Positions 25,023 to 37,710 of a DNA stretch of 45,352 bases are shown here, piece after piece. The stretch spans positions 1-45,352 of the forward strand of contig CAXIVB010000014.1 in the NCBI GenBank assembly GCA_964035575.1. Reading direction: 5' to 3'. Both the position numbers and the translations under genes were made by a program. The first letter of the stretch is position 1. The number at the start of each line of letters is the position of its first letter. The DNA is from Rhynchopus sp. YZ270_cl-10 (Eukaryota; Euglenozoa; Diplonemea; Diplonemida; Diplonemidae). Below the pieces are notes generated by a model, which did not search any database, had not been told where the DNA came from, and worked only from the letters and a program-made list of their open reading frames with translations.

Positions 25023-25608
25023 ATTTACCATGATTTGCCATCATTTGCCATGATTTGCCATCATTTGCCATCATTTGCCATCATTTGCCATCATTTGCCA
25101 TCATTTGCCATCATTTGCCATCATTTGCCATAATTTGCCATGATTTGCCATGATTTGCCATCATTTGCCATCATTTGCCATCATTTGCCATAATTTGCCA
25201 AGATTTGCCATGATTTGCCATCATTTGCCATCATTTGCCATCATTTGCCAAGATTTGCCATGATTTGCCATCATTTGCCATCATTTGCCATCATTTGCCA
25301 TCATTTGCCATGATTTGCCATGATTTGCCATGATTTGCCATCATTTGCCATGATTTGCCATCATTTGCCATAATTTGCCATAATTTGCCAAGATTTGCCA
25401 TGATTTGCCATCATTTGCCATGATTTGCCATCATTGGCATCATTTGCCATCATTTGCCATCATTTGCCATCATTTGCCATGATTTGCCATGATTTGCCAT
25501 GATTTGCCATCATTTGCCATGATTTGCCATCATTTGCCATAATTTGCCATAATTTGCCAAGATTTGCCATCATTGGCATCATTTGCCATCATTTGCCATC
25601 ATTTGCCA

Positions 25609-28220
25609 CAAACCCGCAAACCCGCAAACCCGCCACAGACCCGCCACACCCACACACACCACACCCGCAGACCCGCAGACCCGCAGACCCGCAGACCCGC
25701 CACACCCAGACACACCACACCCGCAGACCCGCAGACCCGCAGACCCGCAGACCCGCAGACCCGCAGACCAGCAGACCCGCAGACCCGCAGACCCGCAGAC
25801 CCGCAGACCCGCAGACCCGCAGACCCGCCACACCCACACACACCACACCCGCAGACCCGCCGACCCGCAGACCCGCAGACCCGCAGACCCGCAGACCCGC
25901 CACACCCACACACACCACACCCGCAGACCCGCAGACCCGCCACACCCACACACACCACACCCGCAGACCCGCAGACCCGCAGACCCGCCACACCCACACA
26001 CACCACACCCGCAGACCCGCAGACCCGCAGACCCGCAGACCCGCAGACCCGCAGACCCGCAGACCCGCCGACCCGCAGACCCGCAGACCCGCCACACCCA
26101 CACACACCACACCCGCAGACCCGCAGACCCGCAGACCCGCAGACCCGCCACACCCACACACACCACACCCGCAGACCCGCAGACCCGCAGACCCGCAGAC
26201 CCGCAGACCCGCAGACCCGCAGACCCGCAGACCCGCAGACCCGCAGACCCGCAGACCCGCAGACCCGCCACACCCACACACACCACACCCGCAGACCCGC
26301 CGACCCGCAGACCCGCAGACCCGCCACACCCACACACACCACACCCGCAGACCCGCCGACACGCAGACCCGCAGACCCGCAGACCCGCAGACCCGCAGAC
26401 CCGCAGACCCGCAGACCCGCAGACCCGCAGACCCGCAGACCCGCAGACCCGCAGACCCGCAGACCCGCCGACCCGCAGACCCGCAGACCCGCCACACCCA
26501 CACACACCACACCCGCAGACCCGCCGACCCGCAGACCCGCAGACCCGCCACACCCACACACACCACACCCGCAGACCCGCCGACCCGCAGACCCGCAGAC
26601 CCGCCAAACCCACACACACCACACCCGCAGACCCGCAGACCCGCAGACCCGCAGACCCGCAGACCCGCAGAACCGCAGACCCGCAGACCCGCCACACCCA
26701 CACACACCACACCCGCAGACCCGCCGACCCGCAGACCCGCAGACCCGCAGACCCGCCGACCCGCAGACCCGCAGACCCGCCACACCCACACACACCACAC
26801 CCGCAGACCCGCAGACCCGCAGACCCGCAGACCCGCAGACCCGCCACACCCACACACACCACACCCGCAGACCCGCCGACCCGCAGACCCGCAGACCCGC
26901 AGACCCGCAGACCCGCCACACCCACACACACCACACCCGCAGACCCGCAGACCCGCCGACCCGCAGACCCGCAGACCCGCCACACCCACACACACCACAC
27001 CCGCAGACCCGCAGACCCGCAGACCCGCAGACCCGCCACACCCACACACACCACACCCGCAGACCCGCAGACCCGCCGACCCGCAGACCCGCAGACCCGC
27101 CACACCCACACACACCACACCCGCAGACCCGCAGACCCGCAGACCCGCAGACCCGCAGACCCGCAGACCCGCAGACCCGCAGACCCGCCGACCCGCAGAC
27201 CCGCAGACCCGCCACACCCACACACACCACACCCGCAGACCCGCAGACCCGCAGACCCGCAGACCCGCAGACCCGCCACACCCACACACACCACACCCGC
27301 AGACCCGCCGACCCGCAGACCCGCCACACCCACACACACCACACCCGCAGACCCGCAGACCCGCAGACCCGCAGACCCGCCACACCCACACACACCACAC
27401 CCGCAGACCCGCCGACCCGCAGACCCGCCACACCCACACACACCACACCCGCAGACCCGCCGACCCGCAGACCCGCAGAGCCGCCACACCCACACACACC
27501 ACACCCGCAGACCCGCCGACCCGCAGACCCGCAGACCCGCCACACCCACACACACCACACCCGCAGACCCGCCGACCCGCAGACCCGCAGACCCGCCACA
27601 CCCACACACACCACACCCGCAGACCCGCAGACCCGCAGACCCGCAGACCCGCAGACCCGCCACACCCACACACACCACACCCGCAGACCCGCCGACCCGC
27701 AGACCCGCAGACCCGCCACACCCACACACACCACACCCGCAGACCCGCAGACCCGCAGACCCGCAGACCCGCAGACCCGCCACACCCACACACACCACAC
27801 CCGCACACCCGCAGATCCGCCGACCCGCAGACCCGCAGACCCGCCACACCCACACACACCACACCCGCAGACCCGCAGACCCGCAGACCCGCAGACCCGC
27901 AGACCCGCCACACCCACACACACCACACCCGCAGACCCGCCGACCCGCAGACCCGCAGACCCGCCACACCCACACACACCACACCCGCAGACCCGCAGAC
28001 CCGCAGACCCGCAGACCCGCCACACCCACACACACCACACCCGCAGACCCGCCGACCCGCAGACCCGCAGACCCGCCACACCCACACACACCACACCCGC
28101 AGACCCGCAGACCCGCAGACCCGCAGACCCGCAGACCCGCCACACCCACACACACCACACCCGCAGACCCGCAGACCCGCAGACCCGCAGACCCGCAGAC
28201 CCGCAGACCCGCCACACCCG
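25609..28220 (+). repeat. Composite 8-mer array: AGACCCGC plus 24-bp CA cassette
   Basis: Starts with three AAACCCGC-type units, then mixes AGACCCGC units, CGACCCGC variants and about 37 copies of a 24-bp cassette that divides into CCCGCCAC, ACCCACAC and ACACCACA. The cassette length is three times 8, so the 8-bp register is kept throughout. AGACCCGC differs from AAACCCGC by one base. Frames of 870 to 1,090 codons on both strands follow from the stop-free 8-bp unit and are rejected as genes. Confidence 0.95.
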
Positions 28221-28270
28221 CAACTAGATGCCGGCTCAGCTACCTGAAACGCGGTAATATACAGAGAGTA
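28221..28270 (+). other. 50-bp single-copy junction, copy 1
   Basis: Begins CAACTAGATGCCGGCTCAGC and ends ACAGAGAGTA. It separates the composite array from the next AAACCCGC array. It is present again at 37662-37710 but absent from the third composite array, where the two repeat types join directly. It could be a relic of the DNA that lay between two once independent arrays. Confidence 0.85.
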
Positions 28271-28869
28271 ACCCGCAAACCCGCAAACCCGCAAACCCGC
28301 AAACCCGTAAACCCGCAAACCCGCAAACCCGCAAACCCGCAAACCCGCAAACCCGCAAACCCGCAAACCCGCAAACCCGCAAACCCGCAAACCCGCAAAC
28401 CCGCAAACCCGCAAACCCGCAAACCCGCAAACCCGCAAACCCGCAAACCCGCAAACCCGCAAACCCGCAAACCCGCAAACCCGTAAACCCGCAAACCCGC
28501 AAACCCGCAAACCCGCAAACCCGCAAACCCGCAAACCCGCAAACCCGCAAACCCGCAAACCCGCAAACCCGCAAACCCGCAAACCCGCAAACCCGCAAAC
28601 CCGCAAACCCGCAAACCCGCAAACCCGCAAACCCGCAAACCCGCAAACCCGCAAACCCGCAAACCCGCAAACCCGCAAACCCGCAAACCCGCAAACCCGC
28701 AAACCCGCAAACCCGCAAACCCGCAAACCCGCAAACCCGCAAACCCGCAAACCCGCAAACCCGCAAACCCGCAAACCCGCAAACCCGCAAACCCGCAAAC
28801 CCGCAAACCCGCAAACCCGCAAACCCGCAAACCCGCAAACCCGCAAACCCGCAAACCCGCAAACCCGCA
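28271..28869 (+). repeat. AAACCCGC array, ~75 units
   Basis: 599 bp of the same 8-mer as at 17331-20848, almost pure, with two CCCGTAAA variants (near 28306 and 28482). It ends at the conserved border. Confidence 0.96.
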
Positions 28870-28926
28870 CGAGAAGTGAGCAACCATCGTTATCTAGCTG
28901 GTGTGTGTGATAGCAGGCTGGTGTGC
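28870..28926 (+). repeat. Conserved border after 8-mer array, copy 2
   Basis: Same sequence as 20849-20905, offset 8,021 bp. Confidence 0.88.
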
Positions 28927-29352
28927 CTGAAGCGTAATTATGTTAGATTACAACTATCTAATATGCTGTCTCACCTTTTCCATTTCATTTTACTCTAACA
29001 TATTGTTACTACTCTGTTGTGATGTGTGTCATTTGGGAGGGGTAAAATGTTTTGTAAAAAAGGAAAAAAATATATAGATTCTTTTCTTTGTTTTTGTTGT
29101 GACATTTTTCTCTTTTTTTTTGTTTTGTTTTTATTGCTCTTTTTTTTCGGATTGAAGATGTTTTAAAATACCTGCATACTACCACTACCAAAAAATTCAA
29201 GACGATTTAAAATACTACTACTACCAAAATATTGAAGACACTTTAAAATACTACTACTACGAAAAAACCCGAAACCCTAGAAACCCACACCCCACAAACG
29301 TATTGCTATTTCTTTTATTTAAAGAGAGAGATGACATGGTAGAAAAAAATAT
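28927..29352. other. T-rich non-coding stretch, copy 2
   Basis: Duplicate of 20906-21331, including the three-copy 36-44 bp repeat (about 29152-29267) and the degenerate AAACCC cluster (about 29264-29301). No gene is seen. Confidence 0.7.
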
Positions 29353-29826
29353 TTAGTACGGCCTGCGCGTCATGCTCATCATGCGGAGGTCGCTTAGACG
29401 GTACCCTGCAGGATTAGTTCCTACGGTAACAGCCATTCTTTGCAGGATCATGCGCACTGCTTTCACTGGCATCCTCCTGTCTCTCAGAAAGCATTTTGTG
29501 GCGTCACATTCCAGGAAGAAGTAGGGGCTTTTGAACCCCGTACGCACGCTCACATAGTTGTGAACGGCATCGTAAGCCGGAGTTCCCACTGGAATTGAGA
29601 ATCTTTTTTGCTTCCCGCCGATCTTGTACTCGAATGTGGCACCATAATCGTCACTTGTCATTGCAGTGGATTGCAGTGTTGCACACACGGATTCATTAAT
29701 TCCTCCGCAGTAGAGGACAGCCACCACTGCCTTGTGCAGGGCTAGCTCTATAGGGCCAGCTGTGACAGGAAGGTCCAAAAACGTGTCAATGTCGTGCTTC
29801 AGCTGTTGCCTTTGGGTTTTGGGCAT
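29353..29826 (-). pseudogene. Tyrosine-recombinase-like fragment (fossil), copy 2
   Basis: Duplicate of the fragment at 21332-21805, offset 8,021 bp, same length and frame, differing at two amino-acid positions. It arrived with the macro-duplication rather than by its own movement. It appears broken; family assignment is as uncertain as for copy 1. Confidence 0.5.
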
Positions 29827-30535
29827 TTTTTTTGTGTATGAATATGTGTATGATTGACTGAGGTAGTGTGTGTGTTTTGGAAGCGTAAAATTACTTTACT
29901 AGTAGTAAAAAATGAAATTTAAAGTGTTCTTTGTTTTTGTTGACATATTTCATTTTTGACAAACACCTCTGACGGAAGCAGGCACTAAAAACAATGAATA
30001 AAAAAAAACAAAAACTGTGACACCCCATATGTTATTTTGTTTGCGGGTTTGCTCTGATAAATGTAGATACACCTTTTCTCTTTTTCTTTTTTTCCCTTTT
30101 TTTTTATGCAATCAACAACAAACTCCCCAAAAACAATGTTTTCTTCATCACAAGAGATTTCTCTCCGGCTGGGAAGAAGTATCCAATACAAACCCAAACA
30201 AAAAACAATTTAAAATAGAAAAATAAACACTTCTTAGATCATTTGAACTGTGTTTTGGTGTTGAAGTTTTTTATTTGCTTTACTGCCAGTAATTGTAACT
30301 TCACTTCAACTTTTATCATTTTCTTTTTTTTTTCTTTTCTTTTTATGCAATTAACAACAAACTCCCCAAAAATAATGTTTTCTTCATCACAAGAGATTTC
30401 CTTTGCAAAAACAAAAATTAACTGAGACAAAAAAACCCGCAAACCCGCAAGCCCACAAAGACATCTCCCCACTTATCGCTATTTTTTATTTGTTTTCTTA
30501 TTTTATCCTTAATGTTCACAACTCTACCACACAAA
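29827..30535. other. Non-coding spacer, copy 2
   Basis: Duplicate of 21806-22517, with the same direct-repeat pair and both 8-mer seeds. It is 3 bp shorter because of a change in the C/T tract near 30315. Confidence 0.75.
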
Positions 30536-30997
30536 TCATTGCATCAATAGACCTGTCACAGGCTCACCCTTGAATAAGTATTTAAACAAATACTTAACAA
30601 CAAGGACCCCGCGCACTTCCTCATTGTTTCTGTGGCGCCGATATTTCAGGAGAAGATTGTAATGAACCATCCACCTGTTGTTCATCAGATACTGACTGAA
30701 AGCTTTGTAGAGGTTTGGGTGTGCTGGTCCAGGGAGTTGTACGATGTGACCCACATTTAAAGGATTCTTCGGTGATGTTCTGTTGTTGTTCCAAAGAATT
30801 GCATTAGCATGAGGCAGACCCCTCTTCTGGTACTCCATCACCACCACCATTGCAATGTGATCCCCAAGAATATTTTTGTGAGTAGCCTGCAAGCTGCTCA
30901 CATCGGGTAGAAGCGTATTCACTCCAGCGACTGAGGTCTCTACAACTTCAGGGGCATCAGTATCAGAAGTGTTCTGAAAAGTGTCACGGAGTGTCAA
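30536..30997 (-). pseudogene. Helitron Rep/helicase N-terminal fragment, copy 2
   Basis: The predicted peptide is identical over all 153 residues to the copy at 22518-22979, with the same replaced second HUH histidine, missing Cys-rich block, retained tyrosine pair and lack of an ATG. Offset 8,018 bp. The same breaks in both copies show that decay came before duplication. Confidence 0.8.
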
Positions 30998-31235
30998 TGA
31001 TTTCCCATCATTTGCCAGGATTTGCCATCATTTGCCATGCTTTGCCATGATTTGCCATCATTTGCCATGATTTCCCATCATTTGCCATGATTTGCCATCA
31101 TTTGCCATCATTTGCCATCATTTGCCATGATTTGCCATCATTTGCCATCATTTGCCATGATTTGCCATGATTTGCCATCATTTGCCATGATTTGCCATGA
31201 TTTGCCATGCTTTGCCATGATTTGCCATGATTTGC

Positions 31236-31440
31236 ACTATTTTCCCACTGTAGTGAACAAATTTCAAAATTTTCGATTTTTTTCGCCACATAGCACTTAT
31301 CCCACTTAAATTGACGCAATTTCCCCAGTGGAGACACTGTGTTGAAATTTTGGGCCCAAAAACCACCCCACATAAATACTGTTCAAAATTTCCGAACATT
31401 GTAAATATTTTTTGGATATCAGTTTTATGGCTAACTTGGG
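31236..31440 (+). repeat. 205-bp insert
   Basis: Full-length copy, positional counterpart of the short insert at 23248. Confidence 0.93.
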
Positions 31441-31926
31441 ATTTACCATGATTTGCCATGATTTGCCATGATTTGCCATGATTTGCCATGATTTGCCATC
31501 ATTTGCCATGTTTTGCCATGATTTGCCATCATTTGCCATCATTTGCCAGGATTTGCCATCATTTGCATTGTTTTGCCAGGATTTGCCATGATTTGCCATG
31601 ATTTGCCATCATTTGCCATGTTTTGCCATCATTTGCCATGTTTTGCCATCATTTGCCATAATTTGCCATGATTTGCCATGATTTGCCATCATTTGCCATA
31701 ATTTGCCATCATTTGCCATAATTTGCCATGATTTGCCATCATTTGCCATCATTTGCCATCATTTGCCATAATTTGCCATGATTTGCCATGATTTGCCATC
31801 ATTTGCCATCATTTGCCATCATTTGCCATAATTTGCCATGATTTGCCATGATTTGCCATCATTTGCCATCATTTGCCATCATTTGCCATGATTTGCCATG
31901 ATTTGCCATGCTTTGCCATGATTTGC

Positions 31927-32131
31927 ACTATTTTCCCACTGTAGTGAACAAATTTCAAAATTTTCGATCTTTTTCGCCACATAGCACTTATCCCACTTAA
32001 ATTGACGCAATTTCCCCAGTGGAGACACTGTGTTGATATTTTGGGCCCAAAAACCACCCCACATAAATACTGTTCAAAATTTCCGAACATTGTAAATTTT
32101 TTTTGGATATCAGTTTTATGGCTAACTTGGG
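31927..32131 (+). repeat. 205-bp insert
   Basis: Full-length copy, nearly identical to 23887-24091. Confidence 0.93.
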
Positions 32132-32617
32132 ATTTACCATGATTTGCCATGATTTGCCATGATTTGCCATGATTTGCCATCATTTGCCATGTTTTGCCAT
32201 GATTTGCCATCATTTGCCATGTTTTGCCATCATTTGCCATAATTTGCCATGATTTGCCATGATTTGCCATCATTTGCCATCATTTGCCATCATTTGCCAT
32301 AATTTGCCATGATTTGCCATCATTTGCCATCATTTGCCATCATTTGCCATAATTTGCCATGATTTGCCATGATTTACCATCATTTGCCATCATTTGCCAT
32401 CATTTGCCATAATTTGCCATGATTTGCCATCATTTGCCATCATTTGCCATCATTTGCCATAATTTGCCATAATTTGCCATGATTTGCCATCATTTGCCAT
32501 GATTTGCCATCATTTGCCATAATTTGCCATGATTTGCCATCATTTGCCATCATTTGCCATCATTTGCCATCATTTGCCATGATTTGCCATGATTTGCCAT
32601 GCTTTGCCATGATTTGC

Positions 32618-32822
32618 ACTATTTTCCCACTGTAGTGAACAAAGTTCAAAATTTTCGATCTTTTTCGCCACATAGCACTTATCCCACTTAAATTGACGCA
32701 ATTTCCCCAGTGGAGACACTGTGTTGAAATTTTGGGCCCAAAAACCACCCCACATAAATACTGTTCAAAATTTCCGAACATTGTAAATATTTTTTGGATA
32801 TCAGTTTTATGGCTAACTTGGG
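32618..32822 (+). repeat. 205-bp insert
   Basis: Full-length copy with a private difference (GAACAAAGTTC instead of GAACAAATTTC). Confidence 0.93.
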
Positions 32823-33368
32823 ATTTACCATGATTTGCCATGATTTGCCATGATTTGCCATGATTTGCCATGATTTGCCATCATTTGCCATGTTTTGCCA
32901 TGATTTGCCATCATTTGCCATCATTTGCCAGGATTTGCCATCATTTGCATTGTTTTGCCAGGATTTGCCATGATTTGCCATGATTTGCCATCATTTGCCA
33001 TGTTTTGCCATCATTTGCCATGTTTTGCCATCATTTGCCATAATTTGCCATGATTTGCCATGATTTGCCATCATTTGCCATAATTTGCCATCATTTGCCA
33101 TAATTTGCCATGATTTGCCATCATTTGCCATCATTTGCCATCATTTGCCATAATTTGCCATGATTTGCCATGATTTGCCATCATTTGCCATCATTTGCCA
33201 TCATTTGCCATAATTTGCCATGATTTGCCATGATTTGCCATCATTTGCCATCATTTGCCATCATTTGCCATAATTTGCCATGATTTGCCATGATTTGCCA
33301 TCATTTGCCATCATTTGCCATCATTTGCCATGATTTGCCATGATTTGCCATGCTTTGCCATGATTTGC

Positions 33369-33573
33369 ACTATTTTCCCACTGTAGTGAACAAATTTCAA
33401 AATTTTCGATCTTTTTCGCCACATAGCACTTATCCCACTTAAATTGACGCAATTTCCCCAGTGGAGACACTGTGTTGATATTTTGGGCCCAAAAACCACC
33501 CCACATAAATACTGTTCAAAATTTCCGAACATTGTAAATTTTTTTTGGATATCAGTTTTATGGCTAACTTGGG
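33369..33573 (+). repeat. 205-bp insert
   Basis: Full-length copy. Confidence 0.93.
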
Positions 33574-34009
33574 ATTTACCATGATTTGCCATGATTTGCC
33601 ATGATTTGCCATGATTTGCCATGATTTGCCATCATTTGCCATGTTTTGCCATGATTTGCCATCATTTGCCATGTTTTGCCATCATTTGCCATAATTTGCC
33701 ATGATTTGCCATGATTTGCCATCATTTGCCATCATTTGCCATCATTTGCCATAATTTGCCATGATTTGCCATCATTTGCCATCATTTGCCATCATTTGCC
33801 ATAATTTGCCATGATTTGCCATGATTTACCATCATTTGCCATCATTTGCCATCATTTGCCATAATTTGCCATGATTTGCCATCATTTGCCATGATTTGCC
33901 ATCATTTGCCATAATTTGCCATGATTTGCCATCATTTGCCATCATTTGCCATCATTTGCCATCATTTGCCATGATTTGCCATGATTTGCCATGCTTTGCC
34001 ATGATTTGC

Positions 34010-34214
34010 ACTATTTTCCCACTGTAGTGAACAAATTTCAAAATTTTCGATCTTTTTCGCCACATAGCACTTATCCCACTTAAATTGACGCAATTTCCCC
34101 AGTGGAGACACTCTGTTGATATTTTGGGCCCAAAAACCACCCCACATAAATACTGTTCAAAATTTCCGAACATTGTAAATTTTTTTTGGATATCAGTTTT
34201 ATGGCTAACTTGGG
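34010..34214 (+). repeat. 205-bp insert
   Basis: Full-length copy with a private difference (ACACTCTGTTG instead of ACACTGTGTTG). Confidence 0.93.
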
Positions 34215-35121
34215 ATTTACCATGATTTGCCATGATTTGCCATCATTTGCCATCATTTGCCATGTTTTGCCATGATTTGCCATCATTTGCCATCATTTGC
34301 CAGGATTTGCCATCATTTGCCATGATTTGCCATCATTTGCCATGTTTTGCCATCATTTGCCATGTTTTGCCATCATTTGCCATAATTTGCCATGATTTGC
34401 CATGATTTGCCATCATTTGCCATCATTTGCCATCATTTGCCATAATTTGCCATGATTTGCCATAATTTGCCATCATTTGCCATCATTTGCCATCATTTGC
34501 CATAATTTGCCATGATTTGCCATGATTTGCCATGATTTGCCATCATTTGCCATCATTTGCCATCATTTGCCATCATTTGCCATCATTTGCCATCATTTGC
34601 CATCATTTGCCATAATTTGCCAAGATTTGCCATGATTTGCCATCATTTGCCATCATTTGCCATCATTTGCCATCATTTGCCATCATTTGCCATCATTTGC
34701 CATGATTTGCCATCATTTGCCATGATTTGCCATGATTTGCCATCATTTGCCATGATTTGCCATCATTTGCCATCATTTGCCATCATTTGCCATAATTTGC
34801 CAAGATTTGCCATGATTTGCCATCATTTGCCATCATTTGCCATCATTTGCCATCATTTGCCATCATTTGCCATCATTTGCCATCATTTGCCATGATTTGC
34901 CATCATTTGCCATGATTTGCCATGATTTGCCATCATTTGCCATGATTTGCCATCATTTGCCATCATTTGCCATCATTTGCCATAATTTGCCAAGATTTGC
35001 CATGATTTGCCATCATTTGCCATGATTTGCCATCATTGGCATCATTTGCCATCATTTGCCATCATTTGCCATAATTTGCCATGATTTGCCATCATTTGCC
35101 ATCATTTGCCATCATTTGCCA

Positions 35122-37661
35122 CAAACCCGCAAACCCGCAAACCCGCCACAGACCCGCCACACCCACACACACCACACCCGCAGACCCGCAGACCCGGAGA
35201 CCCGCAGACCCGCCACACCCACACACACCACACCCGCAGACCCGCAGACCCGCAGACCCGCAGACCCGCAGACCCGCAGACCCGCAGACCCGCAGACCCG
35301 CAGACCCGCAGACCCGCAGACCCGCAGACCCGCAGACCCGCCACACCCACACACACCACACCCGCAGACCCGCCGACCCGCAGACCCGCAGACCCGCAGA
35401 CCCGCAGACCCGCAGACCCGCCACACCCACACACACCACACCCGCAGACCCGCCGACCCGCAGACCCGCAGACCCGCAGACCCGCAGACCCGCCACACCC
35501 ACACACACCACACCCGCAGACCCGCAGACCCGCAGACCCGCAGACCCGCAGACCCGCCACACCCACACACACCACACCCGCAGACCCGCAGACCCGCAGA
35601 CCCGCAGACCCGCAGACCCGCAGACCCGCAGACCCGCAGACCCGCAGACCCGCCGACCCGCAGACCCGCAGACCCGCCACACCCACACACACCACACCCG
35701 CAGACCCGCAGACCCGCAGACCCGCAGACCCGCAGACCCGCAGACCCGCAGACCCGCAGACCCGCCACACCCACACACACCACACCCGCAGACCCGCAGA
35801 CCCGCAGACCCGCAGACCCGCCACACCCACACACACCACACCCGCAGACCCGCCGACCCGCAGACCCGCAGACCCGCAGACCCGCCGACCCGCAGACCCG
35901 CAGACCCGCAGACCCGCAGACCCGCAGACCCGCCACACCCACACACACCACACCCGCAGACCCGCCGACCCGCAGACCCGCAGACCCGCCACACCCACAC
36001 ACACCACACCCGCAGACCCGCAGACCCGCAGACCCGCAGACCCGCCACACCCACACACACCACACCCGCAGACCCGCCGACCCGCAGACCCGCAGACCCG
36101 CCACACCCACACACACCACACCCGCAGACCCGCAGACCCGCAGACCCGCAGACCCGCAGACCCGCAGACCCGCCACACCCACACACACCACACCCGCAGA
36201 CCCGCCGACCCGCAGACCCGCAGACCCGCAGACCCGCAGACCCGCCACACCCACACACACCACACCCGCAGACCCGCAGACCCGCAGACCCGCAGACCCG
36301 CAGACCCGCAGACCCGCAGACCCGCCACACCCACACACACCACACCCGCAGACCCGCCGACCCGCAGACCCGCAGACCCGCCACACCCACACACACCACA
36401 CCCGCAGACCCGCCGACCCGCAGACCTGCAGACCCGCCACACCCACACACACCACACCCGCAGACCCGCAGACCCGTAGACCCGCAGACCCGCAGACCCG
36501 CAGACCCGCAGACCCGCCACACCCACACACACCACACCCGCAGACCCGCCGACCCGCAGACCCGCAGACCCGCCACACCCACACACACCACACCCGCAGA
36601 CCCGCCGACCCGCAGACCCGCAGACCCGCCACACCCACACACACCACACCCGCAGACCCGCCGACCCGCAGACCCGCAGACCCGCCACACCCACACACAC
36701 CACACCCGCAGACCCGCCGACCCGCAGACCCGCAGACCCGCCACACCCACACACACCACACCCGCAGACCCGCAGACCCGCAGACCCGCCACACCCACAC
36801 ACACCACACCCGCAGACCCGCCGACCCGCAGACCCGCAGACCCGCCACACCCACACACACCACACCCGCAGACCCGCAGACCCGCAGACCCGCAGACCCG
36901 CAGACCCGCAGACCCGCAGACCCGCCACACCCACACACACCACACCCGCAGACCCGCCGACCCGCAGACCCGCAGACCCGCAGACCCGCCGACCCGCAGA
37001 CCCGCAGACCCGCCACACCCACACACACCACACCCGCAGACCCGCAGACCCGCAGACCCGCAGACCCGCAGACCCGCAGACCCGCCACACCCACACACAC
37101 CACACCCGCAGACCCGCCGACCCGCAGACCCGCAGACCCGCCACACCCACACACACCACACCCGCAGACCCGCAGACCCGCCGACCCGCAGACCCGCAGA
37201 CCCGCCACACCCACACACACCACACCCGCAGACCCGCAGACCCGCAGACCCGCAGACCCGCAGACCCGCCACACCCACACACACCACACCCGCAGACCCG
37301 CAGACCCGCAGACCCGCAGACCCGCCACACCCACACACACCACACCCGCAGACCCGCCGACCCGCAGACCCGCAGACCCGCCACACCCACACACACCACA
37401 CCCGCAGACCCGCAGACCCGCAGACCCGCAGACCCGCCACACCCACACACACCACACCCGCAGACCCGCCGACCCGCAGACCCGCAGACCCGCCACACCC
37501 ACACACACCACACCCGCAGACCCGCAGACCCGCAGACCCGCAGACCCGCAGACCCGCAGACCCGCAGACCCGCAGACCCGCAGACCCGCCACACCCACAC
37601 ACACCACACCCGCAGACCCGCAGACCCGCAGACCCGCAGACCCGCAGACCCGCCACACCCG
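35122..37661 (+). repeat. Composite AGACCCGC/CA-cassette array, copy 2
   Basis: Same structure as 25609-28220, with about 36 cassettes in 2,540 bp. It begins and ends with the same sequences as copy 1, but the order of cassettes, AGACCCGC runs and CGACCCGC variants differs, so internal units have been reshuffled since duplication. Confidence 0.95.
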
Positions 37662-37710
37662 CAACTAGATGCCGGCTCAGCTACCTGAAACGCGGTAATA
37701 TACAGAGAGT
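37662..37710 (+). other. 50-bp single-copy junction, copy 2
   Basis: Same sequence as 28221-28270 to within a base at its edges (CTAGATGCCGGCTCAGC through ACAGAGAGT). Confidence 0.85.

Larger units (their letters stand above)
22981..25608 (+). repeat. ATTTGCCATN 10-bp array with three 205-bp-type inserts
   Basis: Units read ATTTGCCAT plus C, G or A, with rarer forms (ATTTCCCAT, ATTTGCCAG, TTTTGCCATG, CTTTGCCATG, ATTTGCCAA). It is interrupted by inserts at 23248-23430, 23887-24091 and 24818-25022. Insert-to-insert distances are 639 and 931 bp. The array abuts the Helitron fragment on the left and runs into the composite array at ATTTGCCACAAACCCGC on the right. Open frames such as MANHGKSWQ are periodic artefacts. 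Confidence 0.96.
30999..35121 (+). repeat. ATTTGCCATN 10-bp array with five 205-bp inserts
   Basis: Same repeat and starting sequence (ATTTCCCATCATTTGCCAGG) as 22981-25608, but 1.5 kb longer. Inserts start at 31236, 31927, 32618, 33369 and 34010, spaced 691, 691, 751 and 641 bp. Right of 34214 it is insert-free for about 900 bp and contains a duplicated block of roughly 180 bp (around 34617-34800 and 34797-34985). Confidence 0.95.

Noticed and set aside
22981-35121. CRISPR array
   Set aside because: The 10-mers have no unique spacers, and the 205-bp pieces are copies of one sequence, unlike CRISPR spacers. The context is eukaryotic.
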